A stretch of 64,000 nucleotides of DNA from Streptomyces lavendulae subsp. lavendulae (GCF_002803845.1 NZ_CP024985.1:5901501-5965500); one strand, 5' to 3'. Shown: positions 50,764-61,865, counted from the first letter of the stretch. The notes: generated by a model not told the origin, from the sequence alone. Numbers and translations are program-made.

Positions 50764-51921
50764 ATGATTCCGGTCCGCCGATCCCCGCGCGTGCTGCCGC
50801 GCGCGCTGCCGCTCCTGCTGTGCCCGCTGCTGCTCTGCCTGCCGGTGGCCGGGTGCGCGCACCCGGCCGCCCGCACCCCCGCGGCGGCCGGGACCACGGC
50901 GGAGGCCGGGATCCGCGAGGCCGTCGCCGCCTGGTCGCGCCGGCCGCCCGAGCGGCTCGCCGGGATCCCGCTGGAGGGCTGGTCCTACGAGGTCACCTCG
51001 GTCCGGCCGGACGGCGCCCGGGCCCTGGTGCGGGCCGAGCTGCGCTACCGGCTCACCGGCTACGACGCCGCCCCCGCCGGGTCGGCCCGCGAGGTGGAGC
51101 TGGCGCGGGAGGGCGCCGCCTGGCGGGTCACCGCCGACCGGCCCGCCCCCGGGGCCCCGCCCCAGCTGTGGGACCAGGGCCCGGTGACGGTGGTCCGGGG
51201 CGAGCACTCCCTGGTGCTCGGCGTGGGCCAGGACCGGGGGACGCTGACCGGGATCGCCGGGGAGGCCGACCGGGCGGTACCCGCCGTGAGCGCCGCCTGG
51301 CCCGGCGACTGGGCCCGGCGGGTCGTGGTGCTGGTCCCCGCCTCCCTGGACGCGATGGCCGCGCTGCTGGGCCGGCCGGCCGACGCGTACCGGGGCATGG
51401 GCGCCGTCACCACCGGCCGGGTGGGCGCCGCGCCGGCCCCCGCCGACCGGGTCGTGATCAACCCCGCCGGGTACGCGGAGCTCAGCGCCGCCGGCCGGAG
51501 CGTGGTCCTGACCCACGAGGTCACCCATGTCGCGACCCGTTCCGCCACCTCCGCCTCGACCCCGCAGTGGCTCTCCGAGGGCTTCGCCGACTGGGCCGCG
51601 TACCGGGGCACCCCCGCCACCCCGGCCGAGGCCGCGCCCGCGCTGGGCCGGGCCGTACGGGCGGGCGGGCCGCCGCCCGCGCTCCCGGCCGACGCCGCGT
51701 TCGCCTTCGGCGGGGACGCGGAGGCCATGGCGCGGGCCTACGAGGGCGCCTGGCTGGCCTGCCGGCTCGTCGCCGACCGGTGGGGCGCCGAGGCGCTCGT
51801 ACGGCTCTACCGGGACGCGGGCCGCGAACCCCTGCCCGCCGCCCTGGAGGGGGCGCTGGGGACGGACCTGCCCGCGCTGACGCGGGCCTGGCAGGAGGCC
51901 CTGCGCCACGAGCTCGGCTGA
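50764..51921 (+). CDS. Putative zinc-metallopeptidase-like lipoprotein
   Basis: 385-residue lipoprotein (signal peptide with lipobox VAGC). The N-terminal half looks like an NTF2-type or beta domain. The C-terminal half has LTHEVTHVATR, an HExxH zinc site (H251, E252, H255), and 20 residues on WLSEGFADW, which supplies the glutamate ligand of gluzincins (peptidase MA-like). Substrate unknown, activity outside the membrane. No Shine-Dalgarno is seen; a -10 element 6 nt upstream predicts a leaderless message. Confidence 0.83.
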   Translation: MIPVRRSPRVLPRALPLLLCPLLLCLPVAGCAHPAARTPAAAGTTAEAGIREAVAAWSRRPPERLAGIPLEGWSYEVTSVRPDGARALVRAELRYRLTGYDAAPAGSAREVELAREGAAWRVTADRPAPGAPPQLWDQGPVTVVRGEHSLVLGVGQDRGTLTGIAGEADRAVPAVSAAWPGDWARRVVVLVPASLDAMAALLGRPADAYRGMGAVTTGRVGAAPAPADRVVINPAGYAELSAAGRSVVLTHEVTHVATRSATSASTPQWLSEGFADWAAYRGTPATPAEAAPALGRAVRAGGPPPALPADAAFAFGGDAEAMARAYEGAWLACRLVADRWGAEALVRLYRDAGREPLPAALEGALGTDLPALTRAWQEALRHELG

Positions 51922-51931
51922 CGCCGTCCGG

Positions 51932-51937
51932 TACGTT
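51932..51937 (+). promoter_or_regulatory. -10 hexamer for leaderless glycosyltransferase mRNA
   Basis: TACGTT ends 7 nt before ATG 51945; it lies in the 23-bp gap after the previous gene. Confidence 0.35.
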
Positions 51938-51944
51938 GGCCACG

Positions 51945-53087
51945 ATGCACAAGACGCTGATCGTGACCAACGACTTCCCGCCGCGCCCGGGCGGCATCCA
52001 GGCCTTCCTGCACAACATGGCGCTGCGACTCGACCCCGAGCGGGTCGTGGTCTACGCCTCCACCTGGAAGCACGGGGCCGAGGGCCGCGAGGCCACCGCC
52101 GCCTTCGACGCCGAGCAGCCCTTCACCGTGGTGCGGGACCGCACCACCATGCTGCTGCCGACCCCCCGGGTGACCCGCCGGGCGGTCTCCCTGCTGCGCG
52201 AGCACGGCTGCGAGTCCGTGTGGTTCGGGGCGGCGGCCCCGCTGGGCCTGATGGGCCCGGCGCTGCGCCGGGCGGGCGCCCGGCGGCTGGTGGCCACCAC
52301 CCACGGGCACGAGGCGGGCTGGGCGCAGCTCCCGGCCGCGCGGCAGCTGCTGCGGCGGATCGGCGAGGGCACGGACACCCTGACCTACCTGGGGGAGTAC
52401 ACGCGTTCGCGGATCGCCTCGGCGCTCACGCAGCGGGCGGCCGACCGGATGGTCCAGCTCCCGCCGGGCGTCGACGAGAAGACCTTCCACCCCGGGTCGG
52501 GCGGCGCCGATGTCCGGGCCCGCCTCGGCCTGAGCGACCGGCCGGTGGTCGTGTGCGTCTCGCGGCTGGTCCCGCGCAAGGGGCAGGACACGCTGATCGA
52601 GTCGATGCCGCGGATCCTGGCGGCCGTGCCGGACGCGGTGCTGCTGATCGTGGGCGGAGGCCCGTACGAGGCGGACCTGCGCGCGCTGGCCGCGCGGACC
52701 GGGGTCGCGGACTCGGTGGTCTTCACCGGGGCCGTCCCCTGGGCGGAGCTGCCGGCCCACTACGGCGCCGGGGACGTCTTCGCGATGCCCTGCCGGACCC
52801 GGCGGGGCGGGCTGGACGTGGAGGGGCTCGGGATCGTGTACTTGGAGGCCTCGGCGACGGGCCTGCCGGTGGTCGCGGGCGACTCGGGCGGGGCGCCGGA
52901 CGCGGTGCTCGACGGGGAGACCGGCTGGGTGGTGCGCGGCGGCGCCCCCGAGGAGGCGGCCGACCGGATCGTCGCCCTCCTCCAGGACCCGGAGCTGCGG
53001 CGCCGGATGGGAGAGCGCGGGCGGGCCTGGGTCGAGGAGAAGTGGCGCTGGGACCTGCTCGCCGACCGCCTGCGCGAGCTGCTGTAG
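51945..53087 (+). CDS. PimB-like GT4 mannosyltransferase
   Basis: 380-residue GT-B enzyme. The start MHKTLIVTNDFPPRPGGIQAF, the donor motif SRLVPRKGQDTLIESMP and the EX7E region in VEGLGIVYLEASATGLPV are those of actinobacterial PimB', which adds the second mannose to phosphatidylinositol monomannoside from GDP-mannose. An alpha-mannosyl or related transfer in the cytosol at the membrane is likely. It ends at a 13-bp perfect hairpin. Confidence 0.86.
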   Translation: MHKTLIVTNDFPPRPGGIQAFLHNMALRLDPERVVVYASTWKHGAEGREATAAFDAEQPFTVVRDRTTMLLPTPRVTRRAVSLLREHGCESVWFGAAAPLGLMGPALRRAGARRLVATTHGHEAGWAQLPAARQLLRRIGEGTDTLTYLGEYTRSRIASALTQRAADRMVQLPPGVDEKTFHPGSGGADVRARLGLSDRPVVVCVSRLVPRKGQDTLIESMPRILAAVPDAVLLIVGGGPYEADLRALAARTGVADSVVFTGAVPWAELPAHYGAGDVFAMPCRTRRGGLDVEGLGIVYLEASATGLPVVAGDSGGAPDAVLDGETGWVVRGGAPEEAADRIVALLQDPELRRRMGERGRAWVEEKWRWDLLADRLRELL

Positions 53088-53097
53088 CCGTCCGCGC

Positions 53098-53124
53098 GGG
53101 CCGCGGCGGGACCCGCCGCGGCCC
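53098..53124 (+). terminator. Palindromic terminator after PimB-like gene
   Basis: Perfect palindrome of two 13-bp arms around one base (53098-53110, 53112-53124), 11 bp beyond the stop codon. Confidence 0.65.
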
Positions 53125-53202
53125 CGCCATGCCCGACTGTCACTCACATGCGTGGCAGCACGGGTTATGGCCGGTTCGGCCGGATCCGCTCATCATGCGC
53201 CC

Positions 53203-54816
53203 ATGACACCAAAGCTGACGCGCCGTCAATTCGGCCTCGCCGCCCTCCAGACGGCCGCCGCCCTCGGGTTCACCCGCATCGGGCTCTCCTCCGCGGCCGC
53301 CGTCGAACCCGCCGCCGCGCAGTACGCCCCCGCCATCGTCGTCGGCTCCGGCTACGGATCCGCCGTCGCCGCGCTGCGCCTGGGGCAGGCCGGGGTGCGC
53401 ACCGTCGTCCTCGAAATGGGGCGGCTGTGGGACACCCCCGGGCCCGACGGCAAGGTCTTCCCCTCCACCTCCGCGCCCGACCAGCGCTCCATGTGGTTCC
53501 GCACCCGCACCGAGGCCCCGCTCGCGCAGTTCCTCTGGCTCGACGTCGTCAACCGGGACATCAGCCCGTACCCCGGTGTCCTCGACCGCGTGAACTACGG
53601 GGACATGTCGGTCTACGTCGGCCGCGGCGTCGGCGGCGGCTCCCTGGTCAACGGCGGCATGTCGCCCACCCCGAAGCGCTCGTACTTCACCGAGGTGCTG
53701 CCCGGCGTCGACGCCGACGAGATGTACGGGACCTACTACCCCCGCGCCCGCGCCATGCTCGGCGTCAACGACATCGACCCTGCCTGGTTCGAGTCCACGG
53801 AGTGGTACCGCTTCGCCCGCGTCTCGCGCAAGCACGCCCAGAACACCGGCCTGAAGACCGTCTTCGTGCCCAACGTCTACGACTTCGCGTACATGAAGCG
53901 CGAGGCCGCGGGCACCGCCACGAAGTCGGCCCTCGCGGGCGAGGTCATCTACGGCAACAACCACGGCAAGAAGAGCGTCGACAAGACCTACCTGGCCGCC
54001 GCCCTCGGCACCGGCAACGTCACCATCGAGACGATGCAGCGGGTGGTCGGCGTACGCACCGACCCGGCCGGGGGCTACGTCCTCACCGTGCTGACCAGCG
54101 ACGTCACCGGCAAGATCACCCAGCTCCGGGAACTGGGCTGCAAGCAGCTCTTCCTCGGCGCCGGCAGCCTCGGCACCACCGAGATCCTGCTGCGCGCCCG
54201 CGAGAAGGGCACCCTGCCCGCCCTCAGCGAGAAGGTCGGCCTCGGCTGGGGCCACAACGGCAACGTGATGACCGCCCGCGCCAACCACCTCTGGGACACG
54301 GTGGGTGCGAACCAGGCCACCATGCCCGCGATGGGCATCGACGACTGGGACAACGCGGCCAACCCCGTCTTCGCGGAGATCGCCCCGCTCCCGATGGGCA
54401 TCGAGCACTGGATCTCGATGTACCTGGCCATCACCAAGAACCCGGAGCGCGGCCACTTCACCTACGACGCCGCCACCGACTCGGCGCGGCTCCAGTGGAC
54501 CCGGGACCAGAACACCCCGTCCGTCGACGCCGCCCGCACCCTCTTCGACCGCATCAACCGCAGGAACGTCACGATCTACCGCTACGACCTCTTCGGCGGC
54601 AACCGGCCCTTCGCCGACGACTTCACGTACCACCCGCTGGGCGGCTGCGTCCTCGGCGAGGCCACGGACGCCTACGGCCGGGCCAGGGGCTACCGGGGCC
54701 TGTACGTGGTCGACGGCTCGCTGGTGCCCGGCTCGCTGGGCGTGAACCCGTTCGTGACGATCACCGCGCTCGCCGAACGGAACGTGGAGCGGATCCTCGC
54801 CGAGGACCCGCGCTGA
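53203..54816 (+). CDS. choA: Cholesterol oxidase (GMC-type, Tat-exported)
   Basis: 537-residue flavoenzyme with a twin-arginine signal (LTRRQFGLAALQ) and Ala-rich cleavage region near residue 42. The FAD-binding motif is VVGSGYGSAVAALRL. Active-site residues match Streptomyces ChoA in type and spacing: E392 (FAEIAPLP), H477 (YHPLGGCVLG) and N515 (GVNPFVTITA), that is 85 and 38 residues apart versus 86 and 38 for the known E361, H447, N485. It oxidises and isomerises 3-beta-hydroxysterols to cholest-4-en-3-one outside the cell. No electron-transfer P450 (choP) gene is beside it, unlike the classic choP-choA pair. Confidence 0.9.
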   Translation: MTPKLTRRQFGLAALQTAAALGFTRIGLSSAAAVEPAAAQYAPAIVVGSGYGSAVAALRLGQAGVRTVVLEMGRLWDTPGPDGKVFPSTSAPDQRSMWFRTRTEAPLAQFLWLDVVNRDISPYPGVLDRVNYGDMSVYVGRGVGGGSLVNGGMSPTPKRSYFTEVLPGVDADEMYGTYYPRARAMLGVNDIDPAWFESTEWYRFARVSRKHAQNTGLKTVFVPNVYDFAYMKREAAGTATKSALAGEVIYGNNHGKKSVDKTYLAAALGTGNVTIETMQRVVGVRTDPAGGYVLTVLTSDVTGKITQLRELGCKQLFLGAGSLGTTEILLRAREKGTLPALSEKVGLGWGHNGNVMTARANHLWDTVGANQATMPAMGIDDWDNAANPVFAEIAPLPMGIEHWISMYLAITKNPERGHFTYDAATDSARLQWTRDQNTPSVDAARTLFDRINRRNVTIYRYDLFGGNRPFADDFTYHPLGGCVLGEATDAYGRARGYRGLYVVDGSLVPGSLGVNPFVTITALAERNVERILAEDPR

Positions 54817-54840
54817 CCACGTCCCGGCCGGCGGCCGCGC

Positions 54841-56637
<1,797 letters not shown>

Positions 56638-56889
56638 GACTGCTGCTCCTCTGGGCGCCATCGCCACCGTGTGGACCGACCGGACGTTACCCACCGGTAG
56701 TGGGTTCCGGATAGAGGGAACCGGCCAGATGTTCCGTGCGTCACATTCTGTACATCGGCATACATTGCCCAGACACCGCCGGGCCCGGAACCGCCCTGCC
56801 GACACTAGTCGACGCGGTTCGAGACTCGGAAGTAACCGCAGGTCCGGCCGCCTGCGAGGCCCCCTCTACCGGGCCGCGCCCGCCGCCCC

Positions 56890-56895
56890 TAGGGT
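56890..56895 (+). promoter_or_regulatory. -10 hexamer for leaderless phosphoesterase mRNA
   Basis: TAGGGT ends 6 nt before ATG 56902, with no Shine-Dalgarno between. Confidence 0.5.
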
Positions 56896-56901
56896 GGCGG
56901 C

Positions 56902-57684
56902 ATGGGTGGCACGAAGAGTCGTACGCGGGTCCACGTCGTCAGCGACGTCCACGGCAACACCGAGGCACTGGCCCGGGCCGGCGAGGGCGCGGACGCCCTC
57001 ATCTGCCTCGGTGACCTGGTGCTCTTCCTCGACTACGCCGACCACTCGCGCGGCATCTTCCCCGACCTGTTCGGCATCGAGAACGCCCACCGGATCGTCG
57101 CGCTGCGCACCGCCAAGCGGTTCGCGGAGGCGAGGGAATTCGGCCGCAGGCTGTGGGACGGGCTGGACAGGGAGCGGCTGATCGAGGAAGCGGTACGCCG
57201 CCAGTACGCGCGGATGTTCGCCGCCTTCCCCAGTCCCACGTACGCCACCTACGGCAATGTCGACATGCCGGGTCTGTGGCCCGAATACGCCGGACCCGGC
57301 ACCACGGTGCTCGACGGGCAGCGCGTGGAGATCGGCGGCCGCGTCTTCGGCTTCGTCGGCGGCGGCCTGCCCACGCCGATGCGCACGCCCTACGAGATCG
57401 ACGAGGAGGAGTACGCCGCCAAGGTGGAGGCCCTCGGCGAGGTGGACGTGCTGTGCTCCCACATCCCGCCGGAGGTGCCCGAGCTCTGCTACGACACCGT
57501 CGCGCGCCGCTTCGAGCGGGGCAGCGAGGCCCTGTTGGCCGCCATCAGGAAGACCCGGCCGCGGTACGCCCTCTTCGGCCACGTCCACCAGCCGCTGGCC
57601 CGGCGGGCCCGGATCGGCGGCACCGAATGCGTCAACGTCGGCCACTTCGCGGCCACCGGCAGGCCGTGGGCCCTGGAGTGGTGA
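56902..57684 (+). CDS. Calcineurin-like metallophosphoesterase
   Basis: 260 residues with the motifs of the family in order: VVSDVHGN (DxH), ICLGDLV (GD), TYGNVD (GNxD), SHIPPEVPE (H) and FGHVHQP (GHxH). It binds two metal ions and cleaves phosphomono- or diesters; substrate unknown. It is the first of a plus-strand run (SRPBCC, ArsA-like, DUF5304, glkA). A -10 hexamer 6 nt before the ATG predicts leaderless expression. Confidence 0.9.
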   Translation: MGGTKSRTRVHVVSDVHGNTEALARAGEGADALICLGDLVLFLDYADHSRGIFPDLFGIENAHRIVALRTAKRFAEAREFGRRLWDGLDRERLIEEAVRRQYARMFAAFPSPTYATYGNVDMPGLWPEYAGPGTTVLDGQRVEIGGRVFGFVGGGLPTPMRTPYEIDEEEYAAKVEALGEVDVLCSHIPPEVPELCYDTVARRFERGSEALLAAIRKTRPRYALFGHVHQPLARRARIGGTECVNVGHFAATGRPWALEW

Positions 57685-57784
57685 GAGGTGCTGGAGTGGC
57701 GGCCCCCGCACGCGCGGTAGCCTTCACGCGGCGGCCGGGGGCCGCCCGCACACTTGTCGAACACTCCCCGGAGGAGCGACCGCG

Positions 57785-58228
57785 ATGGCGGAACACACCA
57801 GCTCTAGCATCACGATCGAGGCCGCGCCGGCCGACGTCATGGCCGTGATCGCCGACTTCGCCCGCTACCCCGAGTGGACCGGCGAGGTGAAGGAGGCCGA
57901 GGTACTGGCCACCGACGCCGAGGGCCGCGCCGCCAAGGTGCGGCTGCTGCTCGACGCGGGCGCGATCAAGGACGACCACACCCTCGCCTACAGCTGGAAG
58001 GGCTCGGACGAGGTCAGCTGGACCCTGGACAAGTCCCAGATGCTGCGCCAGCTGGACGGCTCGTACCGGCTGGCGGCCCTGGCGGGCGGGCGCACCGAGG
58101 TCACGTACCAGCTCACGGTGGACGTCAAGATCCCGATGCTCGGCATGATCAAGCGCAAGGCCGAGAAGGTCATCATCGACCGGGCGCTGGCCGGTCTGAA
58201 GAAGCGGGTCGAGGCCACCTCCTCCTGA
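57785..58228 (+). CDS. SRPBCC-fold (polyketide cyclase/START-like) protein
   Basis: 147-residue single-domain protein: SSSITIEAAPADVMAVIADFARYPEWTGEV opens the fold, and VDVKIPMLGMIKRKAEKVIIDRALAGLKKRV forms the long C-terminal helix. The fold makes a hydrophobic pocket for lipids or polyketides; ligand unknown. ATG 57785 follows GGAGGAG. It lies before the ArsA-like gene, which I recall as a conserved pair in Streptomyces. Confidence 0.88.
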   Translation: MAEHTSSSITIEAAPADVMAVIADFARYPEWTGEVKEAEVLATDAEGRAAKVRLLLDAGAIKDDHTLAYSWKGSDEVSWTLDKSQMLRQLDGSYRLAALAGGRTEVTYQLTVDVKIPMLGMIKRKAEKVIIDRALAGLKKRVEATSS

Positions 58229-58239
58229 CGGACCCCGCC

Positions 58240-58267
58240 CCGGACGCGTCGCGCACGGCGCGTCCGG
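58240..58267 (+). terminator. Hairpin between SRPBCC and ArsA-like genes
   Basis: 9-bp perfect stem (58240-58248 with 58259-58267). The left-arm sequence recurs at about 58270-58280, so the region could refold. It may attenuate transcription. Confidence 0.4.
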
Positions 58268-58305
58268 ACCCGGACGCGTCACGAACGAGGAAGGCCCCGC
58301 ACCAC

Positions 58306-59454
58306 ATGCCGCAGACCCTGCTGATCACCGGGCCCGGTGGGGCCGGGCGGACCATCGTCGCCGCCGCCACCGCGCTCGCCGCGGCGCGCGGCGGACGGCG
58401 GGTGTCGCTGCTGTCCGCCGAGGACCCCCTGCGCGGGGCCCCCGCCCCCGCGGGGCTCCGCCTCGCGCGGATCGACTCCGGCGAGGAGTTCCGCACCGAG
58501 CTGGCCGCCCTCCAGGACCGCGGCGCCGCCTTCATCGGCATGCTCGGCGGCCGCCCGCTCGGCGCCGAGGAGATCACCGAACTGCCCGGCGCCGAGCAGT
58601 TCTCCCTGCTCCGCGCCCTGCGCCGGGAGGCCACCGCCCCCGGCACCGACCTCGTCGTCGTGGACATGCCCCCGCTGCACCAGGCGCTGACCACCCTCGC
58701 CCTCCCCGCCCAGCTGCGCCGCTACCTCTCCCGGCTGCTCCCCGCCGAACGGCAGGCGGCCCGCGCGCTGCGCCCCGTACTGGCCCAGCTGGCCGGGGTC
58801 CCGCAGCCCGCGCAGTGGCTCTACGAGGCCGCCGCCCGCTGGGACGAGGAGCTGGCCGCCGTCCAGGCCGTCGTCGAGGCCCCCAGCACCGCCGTCCGGC
58901 TGGTCGCCGAACCCGGTCCCGCCGCCGACGCCGCCCTGCGCACCGGGCTGCTCGGCCTCGCCCTGCACGAACTGCGCGTCCACGACCTCGTCGCCAACCG
59001 GCTCGTGCCGCGGGACTCCGCCGACCCCTGGGTGGCCGGGATCGCGGCGGCGCAGCGGGCCTTCCTGGACGACCGGGAGCGGGCGGTGCCCGTCGTCGGG
59101 GCGGCGCACCTGGGCCGCGACCCGTGGGGCCCCGACGACCTGGACCCCCTCGTCCGCGCCGACGGCATGGACCCGGCCCCCGGCGGCGGCGACGGGACGG
59201 CCTGGAGCGTCGAGGACCGGCTCGCCGCCGACGGGATCCTCGTCTGGGCGGTTCCGCTGCCCCGCGCCCGCAAGGACGAACTGGACCTGGTCCGGCGCGG
59301 GGACGAGCTGCTGCTCGCGGTGGGCCCGTACCGCAGGATCGTTCCGCTGCCCTCGGCGCTGCGCCGCTGCACCGTCTCCGGCGCCGCCCTCGACGACGGC
59401 GTCCTGCGCGTCCGCTTCACCCCCGACCCGCAGCTGTGGCCCCGCGCGCGCTGA
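58306..59454 (+). CDS. ArsA/GET3-like protein with degenerate P-loop
   Basis: 382 residues resembling anion-pump ATPases of the ArsA/GET3 family: MPQTLLITGPGGAGRTIVAAATALAAA at the start, LLSAEDPL (switch-like), and LVVVDMPPLHQAL (Walker B/switch II). The deviant Walker A of the family, GKGGVGKT, is here GPGGAGRT: the signature lysine is P10 and the P-loop lysine is R15. ATP hydrolysis is therefore doubtful. The C-terminal region (about 330-382) is a small beta domain (RIVPLPSALRRCTV). ATG 58306 follows GAGGAAGG. Confidence 0.8.
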   Translation: MPQTLLITGPGGAGRTIVAAATALAAARGGRRVSLLSAEDPLRGAPAPAGLRLARIDSGEEFRTELAALQDRGAAFIGMLGGRPLGAEEITELPGAEQFSLLRALRREATAPGTDLVVVDMPPLHQALTTLALPAQLRRYLSRLLPAERQAARALRPVLAQLAGVPQPAQWLYEAAARWDEELAAVQAVVEAPSTAVRLVAEPGPAADAALRTGLLGLALHELRVHDLVANRLVPRDSADPWVAGIAAAQRAFLDDRERAVPVVGAAHLGRDPWGPDDLDPLVRADGMDPAPGGGDGTAWSVEDRLAADGILVWAVPLPRARKDELDLVRRGDELLLAVGPYRRIVPLPSALRRCTVSGAALDDGVLRVRFTPDPQLWPRAR

Positions 59455-59527
59455 GGCCCGTACCACCGTTCGGGTACCGTCGGAAGTAGCCAGTACCGCA
59501 CGTTCCGCCGCCGCAGGAGAGTCCGCC

Positions 59528-60019
59528 ATGAGCGAGGCCACCGACCGCCCCACCGACGAAGACGCCTGGGCGCAGGCCTGTGCCGAGGACCTCGCCGCCG
59601 AGCAGGAGCGCCGGCGCGCGGAGCGGGAGCGCGCGGACGCCGGGCGGGGGAGCGGCACCGGGACGGCCGCCGAGGAGCTGTTCAAGCTGTTCGAGGCCGT
59701 CGCCGACAAGGTCTCCTCCCTGGACAACCCGCTCCTCGGCGCCGCCGCCCAGGGCGCCGTACGCCAGTTCGTCAACCAGGCGAAGACCGCCGCCAAGCCC
59801 GTCGTCGAGCGCAACCCCGAGGTGTTCGGCCACCTCGCCGCGGCCGGGTCCGAGCTGCTCGCCGCCTACCGCTCGGCGGTCGAGGGCCACGAGCGCCGCT
59901 GGACCCGCGACCAGCCGCCCGCCCAGCGCAGGCCCGCCGCGGGGGACGCCGGGGGCGACGTCCGGGGCGACGACGAGGGCCCCGATGAGGGCCCGGCCGA
60001 GCGGATCGATCTCGACTGA
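59528..60019 (+). CDS. DUF5304 family protein
   Basis: 163 residues, hydrophilic, with a conserved middle AAEELFKLFEAVADKVSSL and FVNQAKTAAKPVVERNPEVFGHLAAAGSELLAAYRSAV, and disordered acidic ends. Recognised as the Streptomyces DUF5304 type; function unknown. It lies between the ArsA-like gene and glkA on the same strand. Confidence 0.8.
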   Translation: MSEATDRPTDEDAWAQACAEDLAAEQERRRAERERADAGRGSGTGTAAEELFKLFEAVADKVSSLDNPLLGAAAQGAVRQFVNQAKTAAKPVVERNPEVFGHLAAAGSELLAAYRSAVEGHERRWTRDQPPAQRRPAAGDAGGDVRGDDEGPDEGPAERIDLD

Positions 60020-60080
60020 TCCTCCGCCGGCCCCGTGTACGGTTGACCGTGGCGGGGTTTGACCGGAAACCGAGGGACTA

Positions 60081-61022
60081 ATGGGACTCACCATCGGCGT
60101 CGACATCGGCGGCACGAAGATCGCGGCCGGCGTGGTCGACGAAGAGGGCACCATCCTTGAGACGTACAAGGTGCCCACCCCGCCGACGGCGGACGGAGTG
60201 ACGGAGGCGATCTGCGCCGCCGTGTCCGAGGTCAGCAGCAACCACACCATCGACGCCGTCGGCATCGGCGCCGCCGGATACGTGGACGACAAGCGCGCCA
60301 CCGTGCTCTTCGCGCCGAACATCAACTGGCGCCACGAGCCGCTGAAGGACAAGGTCGAGCAGCGCATCGGCCTGCCGGTCGTCGTCGAGAACGACGCGAA
60401 CTGCGCGGCCTGGGGCGAGTACCGCTTCGGCGCCGGCCAGGGCCACGAAGACGTCATCTGCATCACGCTCGGCACCGGTCTGGGCGGCGGCATCATCATC
60501 GGCAACAAGCTGCGCCGCGGCCGCTTCGGCGTCGCCGCCGAGTTCGGGCACATCCGCGTCGTCCCCGACGGCCTGCTGTGCGGCTGCGGCAGCCAGGGCT
60601 GCTGGGAGCAGTACGCCTCCGGGCGCGCGCTCGTCCGCTACGCCAAGCAGCGCGCCAACGCCACCCCCGAGAACGCGGCGATCCTGCTCGGCCTCGGCGA
60701 CGGCACCCCCGAGGGCATCGAGGGCAAGCACATCAGCCAGGCCGCCCGGCAGGGCGACCTCGTCGCCGTCGACTCCTTCCGCGAGCTGGCCCGCTGGGCC
60801 GGCGCGGGCCTCGCCGACCTGGCCTCCCTCTTCGACCCGTCGGCCTTCATCGTCGGCGGCGGCGTCTCCGACGAGGGCGACCTCGTCCTCGACCCGATCC
60901 GCAAGTCCTTCAAGCGCTGGCTGATCGGCGGCGCCTGGCGTCCGCACGCGCAGGTGCTGGCCGCACAGCTCGGCGGCGAGGCCGGGCTCGTCGGCGCCGC
61001 CGACCTGGCCCGCCAGGGCTGA
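60081..61022 (+). CDS. glkA: ROK-family glucokinase
   Basis: 313-residue glucokinase very like S. coelicolor GlkA (about 317 residues). ATP motif GVDIGGTKIAAG is at the start. Sugar-binding NDANCAAWGEYRFG, AEFGHIRVVPDG and the zinc motif CGCGSQGCWEQYASG follow. It phosphorylates glucose and is known to mediate glucose repression in Streptomyces. ATG 60081 follows GAGGG by about 6 nt. It is the main carbon-control gene in the window. Confidence 0.96.
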   Translation: MGLTIGVDIGGTKIAAGVVDEEGTILETYKVPTPPTADGVTEAICAAVSEVSSNHTIDAVGIGAAGYVDDKRATVLFAPNINWRHEPLKDKVEQRIGLPVVVENDANCAAWGEYRFGAGQGHEDVICITLGTGLGGGIIIGNKLRRGRFGVAAEFGHIRVVPDGLLCGCGSQGCWEQYASGRALVRYAKQRANATPENAAILLGLGDGTPEGIEGKHISQAARQGDLVAVDSFRELARWAGAGLADLASLFDPSAFIVGGGVSDEGDLVLDPIRKSFKRWLIGGAWRPHAQVLAAQLGGEAGLVGAADLARQG

Positions 61023-61050
61023 CCCTTTCGCATGACCGCCCGTCGCGCCC

Positions 61051-61080
61051 TTGGGGGAGCGGCGGGCAACTGCGTAAGTT
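61051..61080 (+). promoter_or_regulatory. Promoter for leaderless endonuclease-fold gene
   Basis: TTGGGG (61051-61056), 18-bp spacer, TAAGTT (61075-61080), 7 nt before ATG 61088. Confidence 0.5.
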
Positions 61081-61087
61081 GCCGGGC

Positions 61088-61831
61088 ATGTTGCCGAAGT
61101 CTGTTACGGAGCCCGACGGTTCTGCCGTGATCCGGGCACTCAGCTACAACATCCGCTCGATGCGCGACGACGAGGAGGCGCTGGCCCGGGTCATCCGGGC
61201 CTGCGCGCCCGACCTGGTCTTCGTCCAGGAAGCCCCGCGGTTCTTCCGGTGGCGCAAGCACGCCGCCCGGCTGGCCGCCAAGTCCGACCTCGTGGTGCTG
61301 AGCGGCGGAGCGACGGCCGCCGGGCCGCTGCTGATGTGCTCGCTACGGGCCTTCGTGGAGCGGACCGAGGACATCCTGCTGCCCCTGACCCCCGGACTGC
61401 ACCGGCGGGGCTTCGCGACGGCCGTGGTCCGCTTCGGGGCGGCGCGGGTCGGGGTCGTCAGCGCGCACCTGTCCCTGGACCGTGCGGAACGGTCCGCGCA
61501 GGCGGGGATGCTGGCCGAGCGGGCCGCCGCGCTGGGGGCACCGCACGCGATCGTGGCCGCCGACGTGAACGAAGCCCCCGGGGGACCGGCCTTCGGGCGC
61601 CTCACGGAAACCCTGCGCGACTGCTGGACGGTCGCCCCGTGGGGCGGCGGCGACACCTTCCCGGCGGTGGCGCCGGACCGCCGCATCGACGCCGTCTTCG
61701 CCTCGGCGGGGGTGGAGGTGCTGGCCTGCGGTGTCCCTGCGGGGCTCACGGGGATCACCCCCCGCGACCTCCACACGGCAACGGACCACCTCCCGGTCCT
61801 GGCCACCCTCCGCCTCCCGGCGACCCCGTAA
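61088..61831 (+). CDS. Endonuclease/exonuclease/phosphatase-family protein
   Basis: 247 residues. The EEP fold shows ALSYNIRSMRDD (metal Asn), FVQEAP (metal Glu), VVSAHLSL (catalytic His), VAADVNEAP (Asp-Asn) and TDHLPVLATL (Asp-His). Substrate could be nucleic acid or a phosphoester. No Shine-Dalgarno; leaderless promoter predicted. It is followed by a Streptomyces-type intergenic hairpin. Confidence 0.88.
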   Translation: MLPKSVTEPDGSAVIRALSYNIRSMRDDEEALARVIRACAPDLVFVQEAPRFFRWRKHAARLAAKSDLVVLSGGATAAGPLLMCSLRAFVERTEDILLPLTPGLHRRGFATAVVRFGAARVGVVSAHLSLDRAERSAQAGMLAERAAALGAPHAIVAADVNEAPGGPAFGRLTETLRDCWTVAPWGGGDTFPAVAPDRRIDAVFASAGVEVLACGVPAGLTGITPRDLHTATDHLPVLATLRLPATP

Positions 61832-61865
61832 CCCACACTCCTGGGGCTCCGCCCCGGACCCCGCG

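Noticed and set aside
53098..53124. Perfect palindrome considered as an operator
   Set aside because: Its position just after a stop codon and its GC-only arms fit a terminator better.
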